Source: Pseudomonas frederiksbergensis (GTDB lineage Bacteria; Pseudomonadota; Gammaproteobacteria; Pseudomonadales; Pseudomonadaceae). Taken from it: 64,000 bases of DNA. This document shows positions 7,890 through 17,725 of the stretch, one piece after another. Below the pieces are notes generated by a model. It did no database searches. It worked only from the letters and a program-made list of their open reading frames with translations, and was not told the origin of the DNA. The stretch lies in contig NZ_FNTF01000002.1 of the NCBI RefSeq assembly GCF_900105495.1, positions 1,711,501 through 1,775,500 of the forward strand. The letters are read 5' to 3'. The stretch's first letter is position 1, and every line of letters begins with the position of its first letter. A program made the translations under genes and the position numbers.

Positions 7890-10667
7890 TCAGGACGTTT
7901 GAGTCGCTGCCCGGATTTGCTGATCACGCTGGGCAACCCAATGCTCGATCAATTCACGCAACTGCGACAACTCCACCGGTTTGGCCATGTGCCCGTCCAT
8001 GCCGGCCTGGCGCGCGCGCTCTTTGTGTTCGGCAAGAATGTGCGCAGTCAAAGCCACCACCGGCGTGCGAATCCGCTGATTGCCGACTTCCCAGGCACGC
8101 AGTTGCTGGGTGGCGGAGAAGCCGTCGAGGATCGGCATTTCACAGTCCATCAGCACCAGGTCATAGCGCTGGGCCTTCATCGCCATCAGCGCTTCCTCAC
8201 CATTGCTGGCGGTGTCCGGTTGCAGGTTGAGCTTGCCCAGCATGCCGCGAATCACTTTGGTCGAGATGCTGTTGTCTTCGGCCACCAGGATGCGGAAATC
8301 GCTTGGCACCTTGACCGGCAAGGTCGGGCCGGTGGGCAGGTGCTGCGAGATGGAGAGGCCCTTGTTTCGCTGGTTCAGCTCGTCGGCCAATGTCGTCTTG
8401 AGGGTGTAACCGGCCACCGGTTTGGCGAGGATGCGTTTGATCCCCGAGTTGCGCGCGATGATCTTGCTCGGCGCATTGCTGATGCCGGTGAGCATGATCA
8501 GCAGGATGTCGTGGTTCAGGCTCGGATCTTCCTTGATCTTGGCCGCCAGTTGCATGCCGGTCATGCCGGGCATGTTCTGGTCCAGCAGGACCACGTCGAA
8601 GTAATCACGCAAGTGAGCCTTGGTGCGCAGCAGCGCCAGCGCTTCCTTGCCGGACGCTACGGAGCTGACATTAAGGCCCCAGGCGGTGCACTGTTGCATC
8701 AGCACTTTGCGACACGTGTCGTTATCGTCTACCACCAATACCCGTGCACCCTGCAACGGGCCATCAAGGTCGGACGTCGGGTGTTCGAGGCGGTCGGGGT
8801 CCAGCGGCAGGGTCAGCCACAAGGTGCTGCCCTGATTGGCGCCGCTCTTGATCCCGAACTCACCGTGCATCAAGCGAATCAGCTGACGGGCGATCACCAG
8901 CCCCAGGTTGCCTCCCAAGCGGTTGGCCGAGAGGAAGTGCTTGCTGTGCAGTTCGGCGTGCATCAATGCATCGCGCTCTTCGGCGTCCATCGGCTCACCG
9001 CTGTCCTGCACGGCAATGCGCAAGCGCGGTTTGGCGCTGCGCTCATCGAGCGCGACAACGATCAGGATTTCGCCTTCGTCGGTTTTCTTCAGGGCGTTTT
9101 CCAGCAGGCTCAGCAGGGTCTGGCGCAGGCGCGTCGGATCACCGCTGATGACGCGTGGCACTTGCGGCTGGATAAAACTGATCAGCTCGACGTTCTGCTG
9201 TTCGGCCTTGGCGCGAAAGATGCTCAGGCAATCTTCGATCAGCGCGTTGAGGTCGAATTGCACATCGTCCAGTTCGATCTGCCCGGATTCGAGCTTGGAG
9301 ATGTCGAGAATTTCGTTGATCAGTGTCAGCAGTTCGTTGCCGGCACTGTGGATGGTCTGTACATAGTCGCGCTGCTTGACCGAGAGTGGCGTGCCCAACA
9401 GCAGCTCGGTCATGCCCAGCACGCCATTCATCGGGGTGCGGATTTCGTGGCTGATTTTTGCCAGGAATTCGGCCTTGGCGTTGATCTCGGCGTTGCTGGC
9501 GGCCAGGTCGCGGCTGACGCTGAAACGGGCTTCGGTGATGCTGCGCTGACGTTCGCTCAAGGCAATGCTCATCAATATGCCGCTGATGCAGATTAACCCC
9601 AGCAGCGTCATGATCAAGCCCTGCGGTGCGACCAGGGTCAATCCCAGCAGTGCCGGCAACATGATCAGAGTGCCAATGTTGAACACCACCATTGCCGCGA
9701 CGAACAGGCGCGCCGGGCGATAGCCTTTTTGCCAGTGATAGGCGCTGACGAACAACATGCTCAGGCCTGCCAGGGCGACCAGGGCGTAGGTCATGATGTT
9801 CAGCGGCAGCGTGTTGACGAACAGCAGAAGCAAGCCGCAGACCACGATAAACAGAATGTCCCCCAGCAGCAGCTTGTTCAGCGGGTGCGGGCCGAGTGGG
9901 GTGAAGAAGCAATAGGCGAACATCAGGCCGCACGGCGCCGTCAGCAGCAGGGCGAGGTAGGCGCCGGGGGTCTGTACCGCGTGCCAGTTTGGCAGCCAGG
10001 GTCCTGCCAGGTTCAGCAACAGCAACAGGCTGAGCATCAACAAGGCTTCGCACCCGGCCAGCCAGAGACTGCTGCGTGAGCGGGTATAGGCATAGCGGAC
10101 GAGGCTGTGCAGGATCAGCATCGCGATACAACCGAACAACATTCCGAAGATCAGCGTCTGATTCTGGTTGGCCGCGGTCATGACCGCCGACTGCAGGGTG
10201 ATGTGAGGCCTCAACTGATGGTCGGAGACCAGTCGCAGGTAAACATCGAGAGGTTTTTCGTTTTGTGGCAGCGGCAACATGAAGTCGCTGCTGGGCAGTG
10301 GCCGTTCAGCCTGGGGCTGGCGGGTGCCGGTGTTCTGTTGCTCGATCAGCGTGTCGCCGTCCAGCACATACAGATTGAGGTGCGACAGGTCGGGCGCGAA
10401 TACCCGCAGCAATTGCTCATGCTTGCCGGGAGCGAGCCTGAAGCGCAGCCATAACGCACCATCAGGCTCGGCGGCGGTGAGGCGGTCGAGTTCAATGGGG
10501 CTGAATTGATTGGTGTAGCGAGCGGAACGGATGTCGCTGAGCTGCAGGTCACCCTGTTCGTCGAGCAATACCGCCCAGCCACTGCCTTGCGCGGCCTGGG
10601 CCGGGAGCATGCAGAGCAAGGTCAACAGAGTGACGGTGAATCCTATGGCGATCCTGAGCCAGCGCAC
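7890..10667 (-). CDS. retS: Hybrid sensor kinase RetS (7TMR-DISM, HisKA, two receivers)
   Basis: A 925-residue inner-membrane hybrid kinase. In Pseudomonas, RetS restrains GacS/GacA-Rsm signalling and so controls the switch between acute and biofilm lifestyles. Order seen: signal peptide (1-25), periplasmic 7TMR-DISMED2-like domain (about 30-165), seven membrane helices (about 175-380), HisKA with H407 (SHEIRTP), ATPase domain, and two receivers with phospho-acceptors D696 (LLDQNMPG) and D841 (LMDCEMP). The ATPase G1 box is degenerate (QDSGEPMD instead of DxGxG), which fits the unusual non-kinase role known for RetS. A GTG start is favoured by AAGGGA eight bases upstream. The position next to purD matches the P. 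aeruginosa order. Confidence 0.92.
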   Translation of the reverse strand: MRWLRIAIGFTVTLLTLLCMLPAQAAQGSGWAVLLDEQGDLQLSDIRSARYTNQFSPIELDRLTAAEPDGALWLRFRLAPGKHEQLLRVFAPDLSHLNLYVLDGDTLIEQQNTGTRQPQAERPLPSSDFMLPLPQNEKPLDVYLRLVSDHQLRPHITLQSAVMTAANQNQTLIFGMLFGCIAMLILHSLVRYAYTRSRSSLWLAGCEALLMLSLLLLLNLAGPWLPNWHAVQTPGAYLALLLTAPCGLMFAYCFFTPLGPHPLNKLLLGDILFIVVCGLLLLFVNTLPLNIMTYALVALAGLSMLFVSAYHWQKGYRPARLFVAAMVVFNIGTLIMLPALLGLTLVAPQGLIMTLLGLICISGILMSIALSERQRSITEARFSVSRDLAASNAEINAKAEFLAKISHEIRTPMNGVLGMTELLLGTPLSVKQRDYVQTIHSAGNELLTLINEILDISKLESGQIELDDVQFDLNALIEDCLSIFRAKAEQQNVELISFIQPQVPRVISGDPTRLRQTLLSLLENALKKTDEGEILIVVALDERSAKPRLRIAVQDSGEPMDAEERDALMHAELHSKHFLSANRLGGNLGLVIARQLIRLMHGEFGIKSGANQGSTLWLTLPLDPDRLEHPTSDLDGPLQGARVLVVDDNDTCRKVLMQQCTAWGLNVSSVASGKEALALLRTKAHLRDYFDVVLLDQNMPGMTGMQLAAKIKEDPSLNHDILLIMLTGISNAPSKIIARNSGIKRILAKPVAGYTLKTTLADELNQRNKGLSISQHLPTGPTLPVKVPSDFRILVAEDNSISTKVIRGMLGKLNLQPDTASNGEEALMAMKAQRYDLVLMDCEMPILDGFSATQQLRAWEVGNQRIRTPVVALTAHILAEHKERARQAGMDGHMAKPVELSQLRELIEHWVAQRDQQIRAATQTS

Positions 10668-10766
10668 GGCGAAATCCCTTCGTAGGTTAATGCCAAAGTA
10701 TAACTATGCGCGGCGCCGGAATAGTCAGGCAAGGGCAGCAAGCCCTCGCCTGGCCGGATGGATGGC

Positions 10767-12062
10767 TTATTCCTGACTCTCGCCACGCTCGCGGGCAATG
10801 GCGCGATAGCCAATGTCCTTACGGTAGAAGCAGCCTTCCCAGTCGATTTTAGCCGCCAGTGTGTAAGCCTGCTGCTGGGCTGCATCGACGCTGGTGCCCA
10901 TGGCGGTTGCGCACAGCACCCGACCACCGGCGGTCACTACTTGACCGTCCTTGAGCGCAGTACCGGCATGGAAGACTTTGCCTTCCAGTGTCGCGGCTGC
11001 GTCCAGGCCGTTGATGGCAACACCTTTGGCGTAGTCACCCGGGTAACCGCCAGCGGCCAATACAATACCAACGCTCGGACGTGGATCCCATTGTGCTTCG
11101 ACCTTGTCCAGGGCTTGTGCCAGCGCCGCTTCGACCAGCAACACCAGGCTCGACTGCAAACGCAGCATCACCGGTTGGGTCTCAGGGTCGCCGAAACGGC
11201 AGTTGAATTCGATGACTTTTGGGTTACCAGCCTTGTCGATCATCAGGCCGGCGTAGAGGAAGCCCGTGTAAACATTGCCTTCCTCGGCCATGCCGCGCAC
11301 GGTCGGCCAGATCACCAGGTCCATGACGCGCTGGTGCACGTCAGCGGTCACGACCGGGGCAGGGGAGTAAGCACCCATGCCGCCAGTGTTCGGCCCCGTG
11401 TCACCGTCGCCGACGCGTTTGTGGTCCTGGCTGGTGGCCATCGGCAATACGTTCTTGCCGTCGACCATGACAATGAAGCTGGCTTCTTCGCCGTCCAGGA
11501 ACTCTTCGATCACCACGCGCGAACCGGCATCGCCGAATGCGTTGCCCGCGAGCATGTCGCGTACGGCGTCTTCGGCTTCGGTCAACGTCATGGCAACGAT
11601 CACGCCTTTACCGGCGGCCAGGCCGTCGGCCTTGATCACGATTGGTGCGCCTTTTTCACGCAGATAAGCCAGGGCAGGCTCGATCTCGGTGAAGTTCTGG
11701 TAGTCGGCGGTCGGAATCTTGTGGCGCGCCAGGAAATCCTTGGTGAAGGCTTTCGAACCTTCCAGCTGGGCAGCGCCAGCGGTTGGACCGAAGCAATCCA
11801 GGCCGCGGGCGCGGAACAGATCGACGACACCAGCGACCAGCGGCACTTCCGGACCGACGATGGTCAGGGAAACGTTTTTCTCGGCGAAGTCTGCAAGCTG
11901 CTCAAGGGCCAGCACGTCGATCGCGACGTTCTCGCACTTGGCTTCAATGGCGGTGCCGGCGTTGCCCGGGGCCACAAAAACCTTCTGTACGCGCGGATCC
12001 TGAGCCACTTTCCAGGCCAGGGCGTGTTCACGGCCACCGCTGCCAATGATCAAAACATTCAT
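10767..12062 (-). CDS. purD: Phosphoribosylamine-glycine ligase
   Basis: A 431-residue GAR synthetase that joins phosphoribosylamine and glycine using ATP, the second step of de novo purine synthesis in the cytoplasm. It shows an N-terminal Rossmann-like start (MNVLIIGSGGREHALAWK), the ATP-grasp core (VIKADGLAAGKGVIVAMT) and the family motif EFNCRFGDPETQPVM. The length is standard. It lies downstream of purH, separated by a palindromic repeat, and is probably co-transcribed with it. Confidence 0.97.
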   Translation of the reverse strand: MNVLIIGSGGREHALAWKVAQDPRVQKVFVAPGNAGTAIEAKCENVAIDVLALEQLADFAEKNVSLTIVGPEVPLVAGVVDLFRARGLDCFGPTAGAAQLEGSKAFTKDFLARHKIPTADYQNFTEIEPALAYLREKGAPIVIKADGLAAGKGVIVAMTLTEAEDAVRDMLAGNAFGDAGSRVVIEEFLDGEEASFIVMVDGKNVLPMATSQDHKRVGDGDTGPNTGGMGAYSPAPVVTADVHQRVMDLVIWPTVRGMAEEGNVYTGFLYAGLMIDKAGNPKVIEFNCRFGDPETQPVMLRLQSSLVLLVEAALAQALDKVEAQWDPRPSVGIVLAAGGYPGDYAKGVAINGLDAAATLEGKVFHAGTALKDGQVVTAGGRVLCATAMGTSVDAAQQQAYTLAAKIDWEGCFYRKDIGYRAIARERGESQE

Positions 12063-12114
12063 TTCAAAAACCTCGGATGACGCTAATTCTGTTGAGCGCC
12101 GCGGAGGCGCTTTT

Positions 12115-12203
12115 CTGTGGGAGCTGGCCTGCCGGCGATGCAGACAACTCGGTTTATCAGCTAAACCGAGGGGATGCTATCGCTGGCAGGCCAGCTCCCA
12201 CAG
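12115..12203. repeat. REP-like long inverted repeat between purH and purD
   Basis: Arms 12115-12133 and 12185-12203 are perfect 19-base complements (CTGTGGGAGCTGGCCTGCC). Between them lies a second hairpin, CTCGGTTTA/TAAACCGAG (about 12148-12170). The GTGGGAGC(T/G) core is the common Pseudomonas intergenic REP type. It could attenuate or stabilise purHD mRNA. Confidence 0.85.
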
Positions 12204-12215
12204 TTGATCGTGTAG

Positions 12216-13823
12216 TTAGTGACGGAAGTGGCGCATGCCGGTGAAGACCATGGCAATGCCGGCTTCATCGGCAGCGGCAATCACTTCCGCATCACGCATC
12301 GAGCCGCCCGGCTGGATCACCGCTGTGATACCGACCTTGGCCGCGTTGTCCAGGCCGTCGCGGAATGGGAAGAACGCGTCGGAGGCCATCACCGAACCGG
12401 CCACCTGCAAACCAGCGTGTTCAGCCTTGATCGCAGCAATGCGCGCGGAGTTCACGCGGCTCATCTGGCCAGCGCCGACACCGATGGTCTGGCGATTCTT
12501 GGCGTAGACGATGGCGTTGGACTTAACGTATTTGGCGACTTTCCAGGCGAAGATCAGGTCATGGATCTCTTGCTCGGTCGGGGCGCGTTTGGTCACGACT
12601 TTCAGGTCGTCGGCCCCGATCATGCCGATGTCGCGGCTCTGTACCAGCAGGCCACCGTTGACGCGTTTGTAGTCCCAGGCAGCCGCGCGATCAGCCGACC
12701 ACTCGCCGCAAGCCAGCAGGCGCACGTTGGCTTTGGCCGCCACGATAGCGCGAGCTTCTTCACTGACGGACGGGGCAATGATCACTTCGACGAACTGACG
12801 CTCGACGATGGCCTTGGCGGTTTCAGCATCCAGTTCGCGGTTGAAGGCGATGATGCCGCCGAACGCCGACTCGGTGTCGGTGGCGTAGGCCAGTTCGTAA
12901 GCCTGGCGGATACCGCCCTCGGCATCCGGGCTCACGGCCACGCCGCATGGGTTGGCGTGCTTGACGATCACGCAGGCCGGTTTGACGAAGCTCTTCACGC
13001 ATTCCAGCGCGGCATCGGTGTCGGCCACGTTGTTGTACGACAGCTCTTTGCCTTGCAACTGGGTCGCGGTGGCAATACCGACTTCCGCAGGCTTGGACTC
13101 AACGTAGAACGCCGCGCTCTGGTGCGGGTTCTCGCCGTAGCGCATTTCCTGAGCCTTGACGAACTGGCTGTTGAAGGTGCGTGGGAACTCGCTGCGACCT
13201 TCAGTGCTGAGCGTTTCAGCAGCCTGGTTCACGGTGCCCATGTAGTTGGCGATCATGCCGTCATAGGCGGCAGTGTGTTCGAAGGCCTTGAGCATCAGGT
13301 CGAAACGCTGAGCGTAGGTCAGGCCGCCGGCCTTGAGGCTTTCAAGAACGTTGGCGTAGTCGCTGGCATTCACCACGATGGCCACGTCTTTGTGGTTTTT
13401 TGCAGCCGAACGGACCATGGTCGGGCCGCCGATATCGATGTTTTCGATGGCGGTCGCCAGGTCGCAGCCCGGCTTGTTGATGGTGGCTTCGAACGGGTAC
13501 AGGTTGACCGCTACCAGATCGATCGGCTTGATGCCGTGCTCGTTCATGATGGCGTCGTCGATCCCGCGACGACCGAGGATCCCACCGTGGATTTTCGGGT
13601 GCAGGGTTTTCACCCGACCGTCCATCATTTCTGCGAAACCGGTGTAATCCGCGACTTCCACTGCGGCAACCCCGTTGTCGCGCAGCAGCTTGAACGTTCC
13701 GCCGGTGGAGAGGATCTCGACGCCCAGGGCTTCAAGCTCTTTGGCGAATTCGAGGATCCCGGTCTTGTCGGAAACGCTGATCAAGGCGCGGCGGATCGGC
13801 AGGCGGGTAGTCTGGTCGGTCAT
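12216..13823 (-). CDS. purH: Bifunctional AICAR transformylase/IMP cyclohydrolase
   Basis: A 535-residue enzyme for the last two steps of IMP synthesis. The N-terminal MGS-like IMP cyclohydrolase domain begins [17 protein letters not shown]. The C-terminal transformylase domain carries the catalytic KHANPCG motif. I chose the ATG at 13823 ([12 protein letters not shown]) because GGAA lies six bases upstream and homologs start there. In-frame codons further upstream (ATG at 13835, TTG at 13844) would only add a short non-conserved leader. It follows fis on the same strand after a hairpin. Confidence 0.97.
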   Translation of the reverse strand: MTDQTTRLPIRRALISVSDKTGILEFAKELEALGVEILSTGGTFKLLRDNGVAAVEVADYTGFAEMMDGRVKTLHPKIHGGILGRRGIDDAIMNEHGIKPIDLVAVNLYPFEATINKPGCDLATAIENIDIGGPTMVRSAAKNHKDVAIVVNASDYANVLESLKAGGLTYAQRFDLMLKAFEHTAAYDGMIANYMGTVNQAAETLSTEGRSEFPRTFNSQFVKAQEMRYGENPHQSAAFYVESKPAEVGIATATQLQGKELSYNNVADTDAALECVKSFVKPACVIVKHANPCGVAVSPDAEGGIRQAYELAYATDTESAFGGIIAFNRELDAETAKAIVERQFVEVIIAPSVSEEARAIVAAKANVRLLACGEWSADRAAAWDYKRVNGGLLVQSRDIGMIGADDLKVVTKRAPTEQEIHDLIFAWKVAKYVKSNAIVYAKNRQTIGVGAGQMSRVNSARIAAIKAEHAGLQVAGSVMASDAFFPFRDGLDNAAKVGITAVIQPGGSMRDAEVIAAADEAGIAMVFTGMRHFRH

Positions 13824-13855
13824 TTCAATTTCCATCAAAAGCAAGGGAAGTCAGC

Positions 13856-13887
13856 AAAAAAGGCGACCGTTTTTACGCGGGCGCCTT
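13856..13887 (-). terminator. Terminator/attenuator between fis and purH
   Basis: On the minus strand AAGGCGCCCG pairs with CGGTCGCCTT (one mismatch) around a short A-rich loop and is followed by six T. It lies just after the fis stop and may end most dusB-fis transcripts. Confidence 0.8.
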
Positions 13888-13905
13888 TCTGGTTTGATTG
13901 AATGC

Positions 13906-14226
13906 TTACAGCAAATCGTACTGCTTGAGTTTCTTGCGCAGCGTGCCTCGGTTCAGTCCGAGCAGCTCACTGGCCTTGGTCTGGTTGCCCTTGACGTAGT
14001 TCATCACGCACTCGAGCAGGGGAGCCTCGACTTCGGAAAGCACCAGGTTGTACACATCCGTGACGGCAGCGCCCTCAAGGTGGGCGAAATAATTGTGCAG
14101 CGCCTTCTCGACACTCCCGCGAAGGGTCTGACCTTCTTCGCTCGGGGTATTGAGGTGCTGTTTCAAATTCACGTTGTCGCTCACGGGTGTTGTTCCACTC
14201 ACTAAAGTCTCGGTCATCATCGTCAT
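13906..14226 (-). CDS. fis: DNA-binding protein Fis
   Basis: A 106-residue nucleoid protein that bends DNA and regulates growth-phase genes and recombination. The C-terminal helix-turn-helix [18 protein letters not shown] is fully typical. Pseudomonas Fis has a slightly longer N-terminus than the 98-residue enteric protein, as seen here ([18 protein letters not shown]). The ATG at 14226 overlaps the stop of dusB by four bases (ATGA), the conserved dusB-fis operon arrangement. Confidence 0.96.
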   Translation of the reverse strand: MTMMTETLVSGTTPVSDNVNLKQHLNTPSEEGQTLRGSVEKALHNYFAHLEGAAVTDVYNLVLSEVEAPLLECVMNYVKGNQTKASELLGLNRGTLRKKLKQYDLL

Positions 14227-15233
14227 GCGGCCACCTCGTCTCCGTCCCCTGTCAGGCTCTTGTAACGTTCGGCGAAGAAGCCCTGAACGTTGGCGCATTG
14301 TGCTTCCGTATCTTCCAAACGATTGAAGTGGGCGCGAAACTCCCTGGCGCCCGGCAAGGTTGCGAGATACCAGCCCACATGCTTTCGAGCAATGCGTACG
14401 CCCATGACGTCTCCATAGAAGACGTGCAGCGCGGCCAGATGCTCAAGCAGAATGCGTTCCACCTCGATCAGTTCCAGTGCCGGGAGTTTCTCGCCGGTAC
14501 GCAGAAAATGATCGATCTCACGAAAAATCCACGGCCGCCCCTGGGCAGCCCGGCCTACCAGCAGGCCATCGGCACCGGTCGCATCGAGCACGTACCGGGC
14601 CTTCTCGGGTGAATCGATATCGCCATTGGCAAACACCGGAATCGACACGGCCTGCTTGATCGCGGCGATGGTGTCATACTCGGCTTCGCCGGTGTACAGG
14701 TCGGCACGGGTTCGGCCATGAACCGCCAACGCCGTAATGCCTGCCTGCTCGGCGATCTTCGCCACGGTCAGGCCGTTCTTGTTGTCCCGGTCCCAGCCGG
14801 TGCGGATCTTCAGGGTGACCGGCACATCAACCGCGGCCACTACGGCCTGCAGGATCTCGGTCACCAGTGCTTCATCCTTCAACAGCGCGGACCCGGCGGC
14901 CTTGTTGCAGACCTTTTTCGCCGGACAGCCCATGTTGATATCAATAATCTGTGCGCCAAGCTCTACGTTGGCCCTGGCCGCATCCGCCAGCATCTGTGCA
15001 TCACCACCGGCGATCTGTACCGAGCGGGGCTCGGGATCACCTTCGTGGATCATGCGCATCCGCGATTTGCGGGTGTTCCACAAGCTCATGTCGCTGGTGA
15101 CCATTTCCGAGACTACAAGTCCTGCGCCCAGTCGCTTGCACAGCTGACGAAAGGGTTGGTCTGTGACCCCCGCCATCGGGGCGAGAATCAAGCCGTTGTG
15201 CAATGTGTAAGGACCGATGCGTACCGCCGACAT
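14223..15233 (-). CDS. dusB: tRNA-dihydrouridine synthase B
   Basis: A 336-residue FMN-dependent enzyme that reduces uridine to dihydrouridine in the tRNA D-loop using NADPH. It shows the TIM-barrel start ([17 protein letters not shown]), the catalytic-cysteine motif [18 protein letters not shown] and phosphate-binding [18 protein letters not shown]. It is the first gene of the dusB-fis operon, with a four-base overlap into fis. Confidence 0.97.
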   Translation of the reverse strand: MSAVRIGPYTLHNGLILAPMAGVTDQPFRQLCKRLGAGLVVSEMVTSDMSLWNTRKSRMRMIHEGDPEPRSVQIAGGDAQMLADAARANVELGAQIIDINMGCPAKKVCNKAAGSALLKDEALVTEILQAVVAAVDVPVTLKIRTGWDRDNKNGLTVAKIAEQAGITALAVHGRTRADLYTGEAEYDTIAAIKQAVSIPVFANGDIDSPEKARYVLDATGADGLLVGRAAQGRPWIFREIDHFLRTGEKLPALELIEVERILLEHLAALHVFYGDVMGVRIARKHVGWYLATLPGAREFRAHFNRLEDTEAQCANVQGFFAERYKSLTGDGDEVAA

Positions 15234-15418
15234 AGGACTTCCCTGTTGTGGGGTCGGATCATGAGAGTTCGAAAAAGGGTTGGCATGATACCCGCTCTCG
15301 ATGACTGGATAAAGGCTGAATTGAACAAATTCTGAACAGTTACTCTGTTATCGCCAGCGGTTTGATATGAGCGGTCAGAGTCGCAAATTGGCCGTCAATG
15401 CCGTAACACTGAACCGTT

Positions 15419-16627
15419 TCACTCGGGCGAATGGAAGCTCAGGCTGTAATTCACCGCTTTTGAGCCTGGATCGAGGATATCCAGCGCGATGTGGATCGGC
15501 GTTTGCGGGGGCATTTCCGCCATCCCTTCGAGATCACCATTGAGGTACTCGCCGGGCTTGAAGCGCCGGCTGGCGATCAGGTGGCCGTTGAGGTCGGCAA
15601 AACGCAGCTCCAGCAGCGGGAAAGGCTGGGAGAAGGGCGCGCGATTGTAGATGATCGCGTCAACTACCAGTGCGCCCTTGAAGTCCGGGTGGCTGCGGAC
15701 CACCAGGTTGCTGCTTTTGATTTTGGCGATGTCGACTTTGGAAGGCACGGTGCAGCCGATGTGCGGGCACAGTTGCTGGAACCACGGACGGTACTGGTCC
15801 TGGCGTGCCAGCTCGTCAAAGTGGTAGGCGACGTATTGACCGGCGAGGCCGGCGACGCCGAGCAGAATCAGCAGCAGCCAGAAAAAGCGTCGACCCCAGG
15901 GCGAGCGGCGCTTTTGCCAGTCCAGTTGCAGTGGGTCATCGGTCAGGTCTTGCAGGGCTTCGGCGCGGGCCGCCGGCCCACGTTTTTTGCGCGCAGGCTC
16001 GATCGATGGCAGGTCATCGTTGATGTGGTCGGTCGCCGACAGGCGTTCGTGATGCAGTGGCGCATCGAGTGGATCGTGCAGGCGCAGCTGTGGCGGCACA
16101 TGTTCATCGTCCAGCTCTACCGGTTCCAGGGACAGCGAAGGTTCGGTGCGCGAGTATTTGCCCGGATCGAGTTCCAGCTCTGGCAAGTCGGTTTCAGTGG
16201 TCTGCGCGCGATCGGCGGCCGATTCGCTGAACAGGCTGTCGGGCCACGGTTTTTCTTCGTGCTCGACGGTGTCTCGGCTGGCACTCAGGTTGTCTTCGCG
16301 CTGTCGGCCGAATTCGGTGGTCGGCTGGATTTCCCGTTGTTCGAGGCGGGCTAGCTCTTCGTCCAGGTCCAGGCTGTCCAGATCCAGTTCGGCTGCCGAC
16401 CATTGCTTTTGGCTGATGGCCCGCGGCTCCGGCGGTTCGACGATGGCCGGGGCGGCCGGCGTGATCGCGTCCTTATCGGTCCGTTGTTCAAGCAGCTGCT
16501 TGGCGGCGTTGAACACCTGCAAGCACGAGCCGCAACGAACCACTCCACGGGCCACGCTCAACTGAGCATGGCTGACGCGGAAGCTGGTTTGACAATGCGG
16601 GCACTGGGTGACGAAGCTGTCGGTCAT
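15419..16627 (-). CDS. Zinc-ribbon DUF3426 membrane protein
   Basis: A 402-residue protein with an N-terminal zinc ribbon (C9, C12, C32, C35; CPHC and CGSC), a long acidic, poorly conserved linker rich in E, D and L, one membrane helix at about 240-262 (RRFFWLLLILLGVAGLAG), and a C-terminal DUF3426 beta domain that would face the periplasm. Its role is unknown. The position between prmA and dusB is the same as in other Pseudomonas, and the 30-base gap from prmA suggests an operon. Confidence 0.9.
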   Translation of the reverse strand: MTDSFVTQCPHCQTSFRVSHAQLSVARGVVRCGSCLQVFNAAKQLLEQRTDKDAITPAAPAIVEPPEPRAISQKQWSAAELDLDSLDLDEELARLEQREIQPTTEFGRQREDNLSASRDTVEHEEKPWPDSLFSESAADRAQTTETDLPELELDPGKYSRTEPSLSLEPVELDDEHVPPQLRLHDPLDAPLHHERLSATDHINDDLPSIEPARKKRGPAARAEALQDLTDDPLQLDWQKRRSPWGRRFFWLLLILLGVAGLAGQYVAYHFDELARQDQYRPWFQQLCPHIGCTVPSKVDIAKIKSSNLVVRSHPDFKGALVVDAIIYNRAPFSQPFPLLELRFADLNGHLIASRRFKPGEYLNGDLEGMAEMPPQTPIHIALDILDPGSKAVNYSLSFHSPE

Positions 16628-16657
16628 GCGGCAATCCGGTATATGCAGGCGTTCATT

Positions 16658-17536
16658 CTAGCGCCGACGGCCAGTGATGCGCACCCAGCCATCGCGATTG
16701 GCGATCGGGTCCAGGTCGAAGTCCTCGGCGTAAGCCCTGGCGACTTCTTCACCTTGCTCGGCAAGGATCCCCGACAGCGCCAGGCGACCGCCGGGCTTGA
16801 CCAGGCTGGACAGCTGCGGCGCCAGGGAAACCAGCGGGCCGGCAAGAATGTTGGCCACCAGCACATCGGCCTGAACCTGCGGCAAATCTTGCGGCAGATA
16901 CAGCGGGAAGAGTGTTTCGGCAATGTTGTTGCGCCCGGCATTATCGCGGGAGGCTTCCAGGGCTTGCACGTCGATATCGGTACCGACGGCTTCCTTGGCG
17001 CCCAGCAGCAGGGCGGCAATCGCCAGAATCCCGGAGCCGCAGCCGAAGTCCAGAACATTGCAGTCTTTCAGGTCCTGGCCGTCGAGCCATTCCAGGCACA
17101 GCGCGGTGGTCGGGTGGGTGCCGGTGCCGAACGCGAGGCCCGGATCCAGCAGCAGATTTACCGCGTCAGGCTCTGGCGCGGCGTGCCAGCTTGGAACGAT
17201 CCACAGGCGCTGGCCAAAGCGCATCGGCTGGAAACCGTCCATCCAGCTGCGTTCCCAGTCCTGGTCTTCGATGACTTCGCTGTGATGCTCGGGCAGCGGG
17301 CTGCCGGTCAGCAACTCAAGGTGGGCCAGTACGGTGGCGGCTTCGGTGCCACCTTCGAACAGGGCCAGCAGGTGCGTGTGCGACCACAGCGGGGTGGTAT
17401 TGAGTTCCGGTTCGAAGATCGGCTGATCTTCAGCGTCCATGAAGGTCACCGATACGGCGCCGACTTCAAGGAAAGCATCTTCGTAGGTTTCGGCTTGTTC
17501 CGGGCTGATGGCCAGACGTACTTGCAGCCAAGGCAT
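16658..17536 (-). CDS. prmA: Ribosomal protein L11 methyltransferase
   Basis: A 292-residue SAM-dependent enzyme that trimethylates ribosomal protein L11. It has an N-terminal substrate-recognition domain ([10 protein letters not shown]), the family segment [14 protein letters not shown], the SAM motif [12 protein letters not shown] (162-173) and [13 protein letters not shown] chose the ATG at 17536, as in homologs; an ATG nine bases further out is also open. Confidence 0.96.
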   Translation of the reverse strand: MPWLQVRLAISPEQAETYEDAFLEVGAVSVTFMDAEDQPIFEPELNTTPLWSHTHLLALFEGGTEAATVLAHLELLTGSPLPEHHSEVIEDQDWERSWMDGFQPMRFGQRLWIVPSWHAAPEPDAVNLLLDPGLAFGTGTHPTTALCLEWLDGQDLKDCNVLDFGCGSGILAIAALLLGAKEAVGTDIDVQALEASRDNAGRNNIAETLFPLYLPQDLPQVQADVLVANILAGPLVSLAPQLSSLVKPGGRLALSGILAEQGEEVARAYAEDFDLDPIANRDGWVRITGRRR

Positions 17537-17725
17537 GGCGGGCACCTTTGAAAAAAATCCGTGGGGCAGCCCAAGGCTGCAAAGGGGCGCAGTTTACGCC
17601 AGGTCGCCAGCAAAGTGGACAAGCCAGTTTCCTGTTACAGATTCCATGCCTGGATATACATATGTAAGGCTTGCACGTGTTTGTCGGCGAATAGAGTGAA
17701 AGCTCATTTTGCAGGAACGATAGTG

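Noticed and set aside
7824..9596. A plus-strand open frame of about 590 codons opposite retS
   Set aside because: Antisense shadow of the conserved kinase and receiver domains.
10758..12080. Plus-strand open frame opposite purD
   Set aside because: Antisense shadow of purD.
12219..13901. A long open frame (about 560 codons) on the plus strand opposite purH
   Set aside because: It mirrors the codon pattern of purH, whose sequence is fully conserved; such antisense frames are common in GC-rich Pseudomonas DNA.
17561..17725. Earlier in-frame start for the deamidase-like toxin
   Set aside because: No ribosome site, lies in the region expected to hold divergent promoters, and the ATG at 17726 has AGGA at good spacing.
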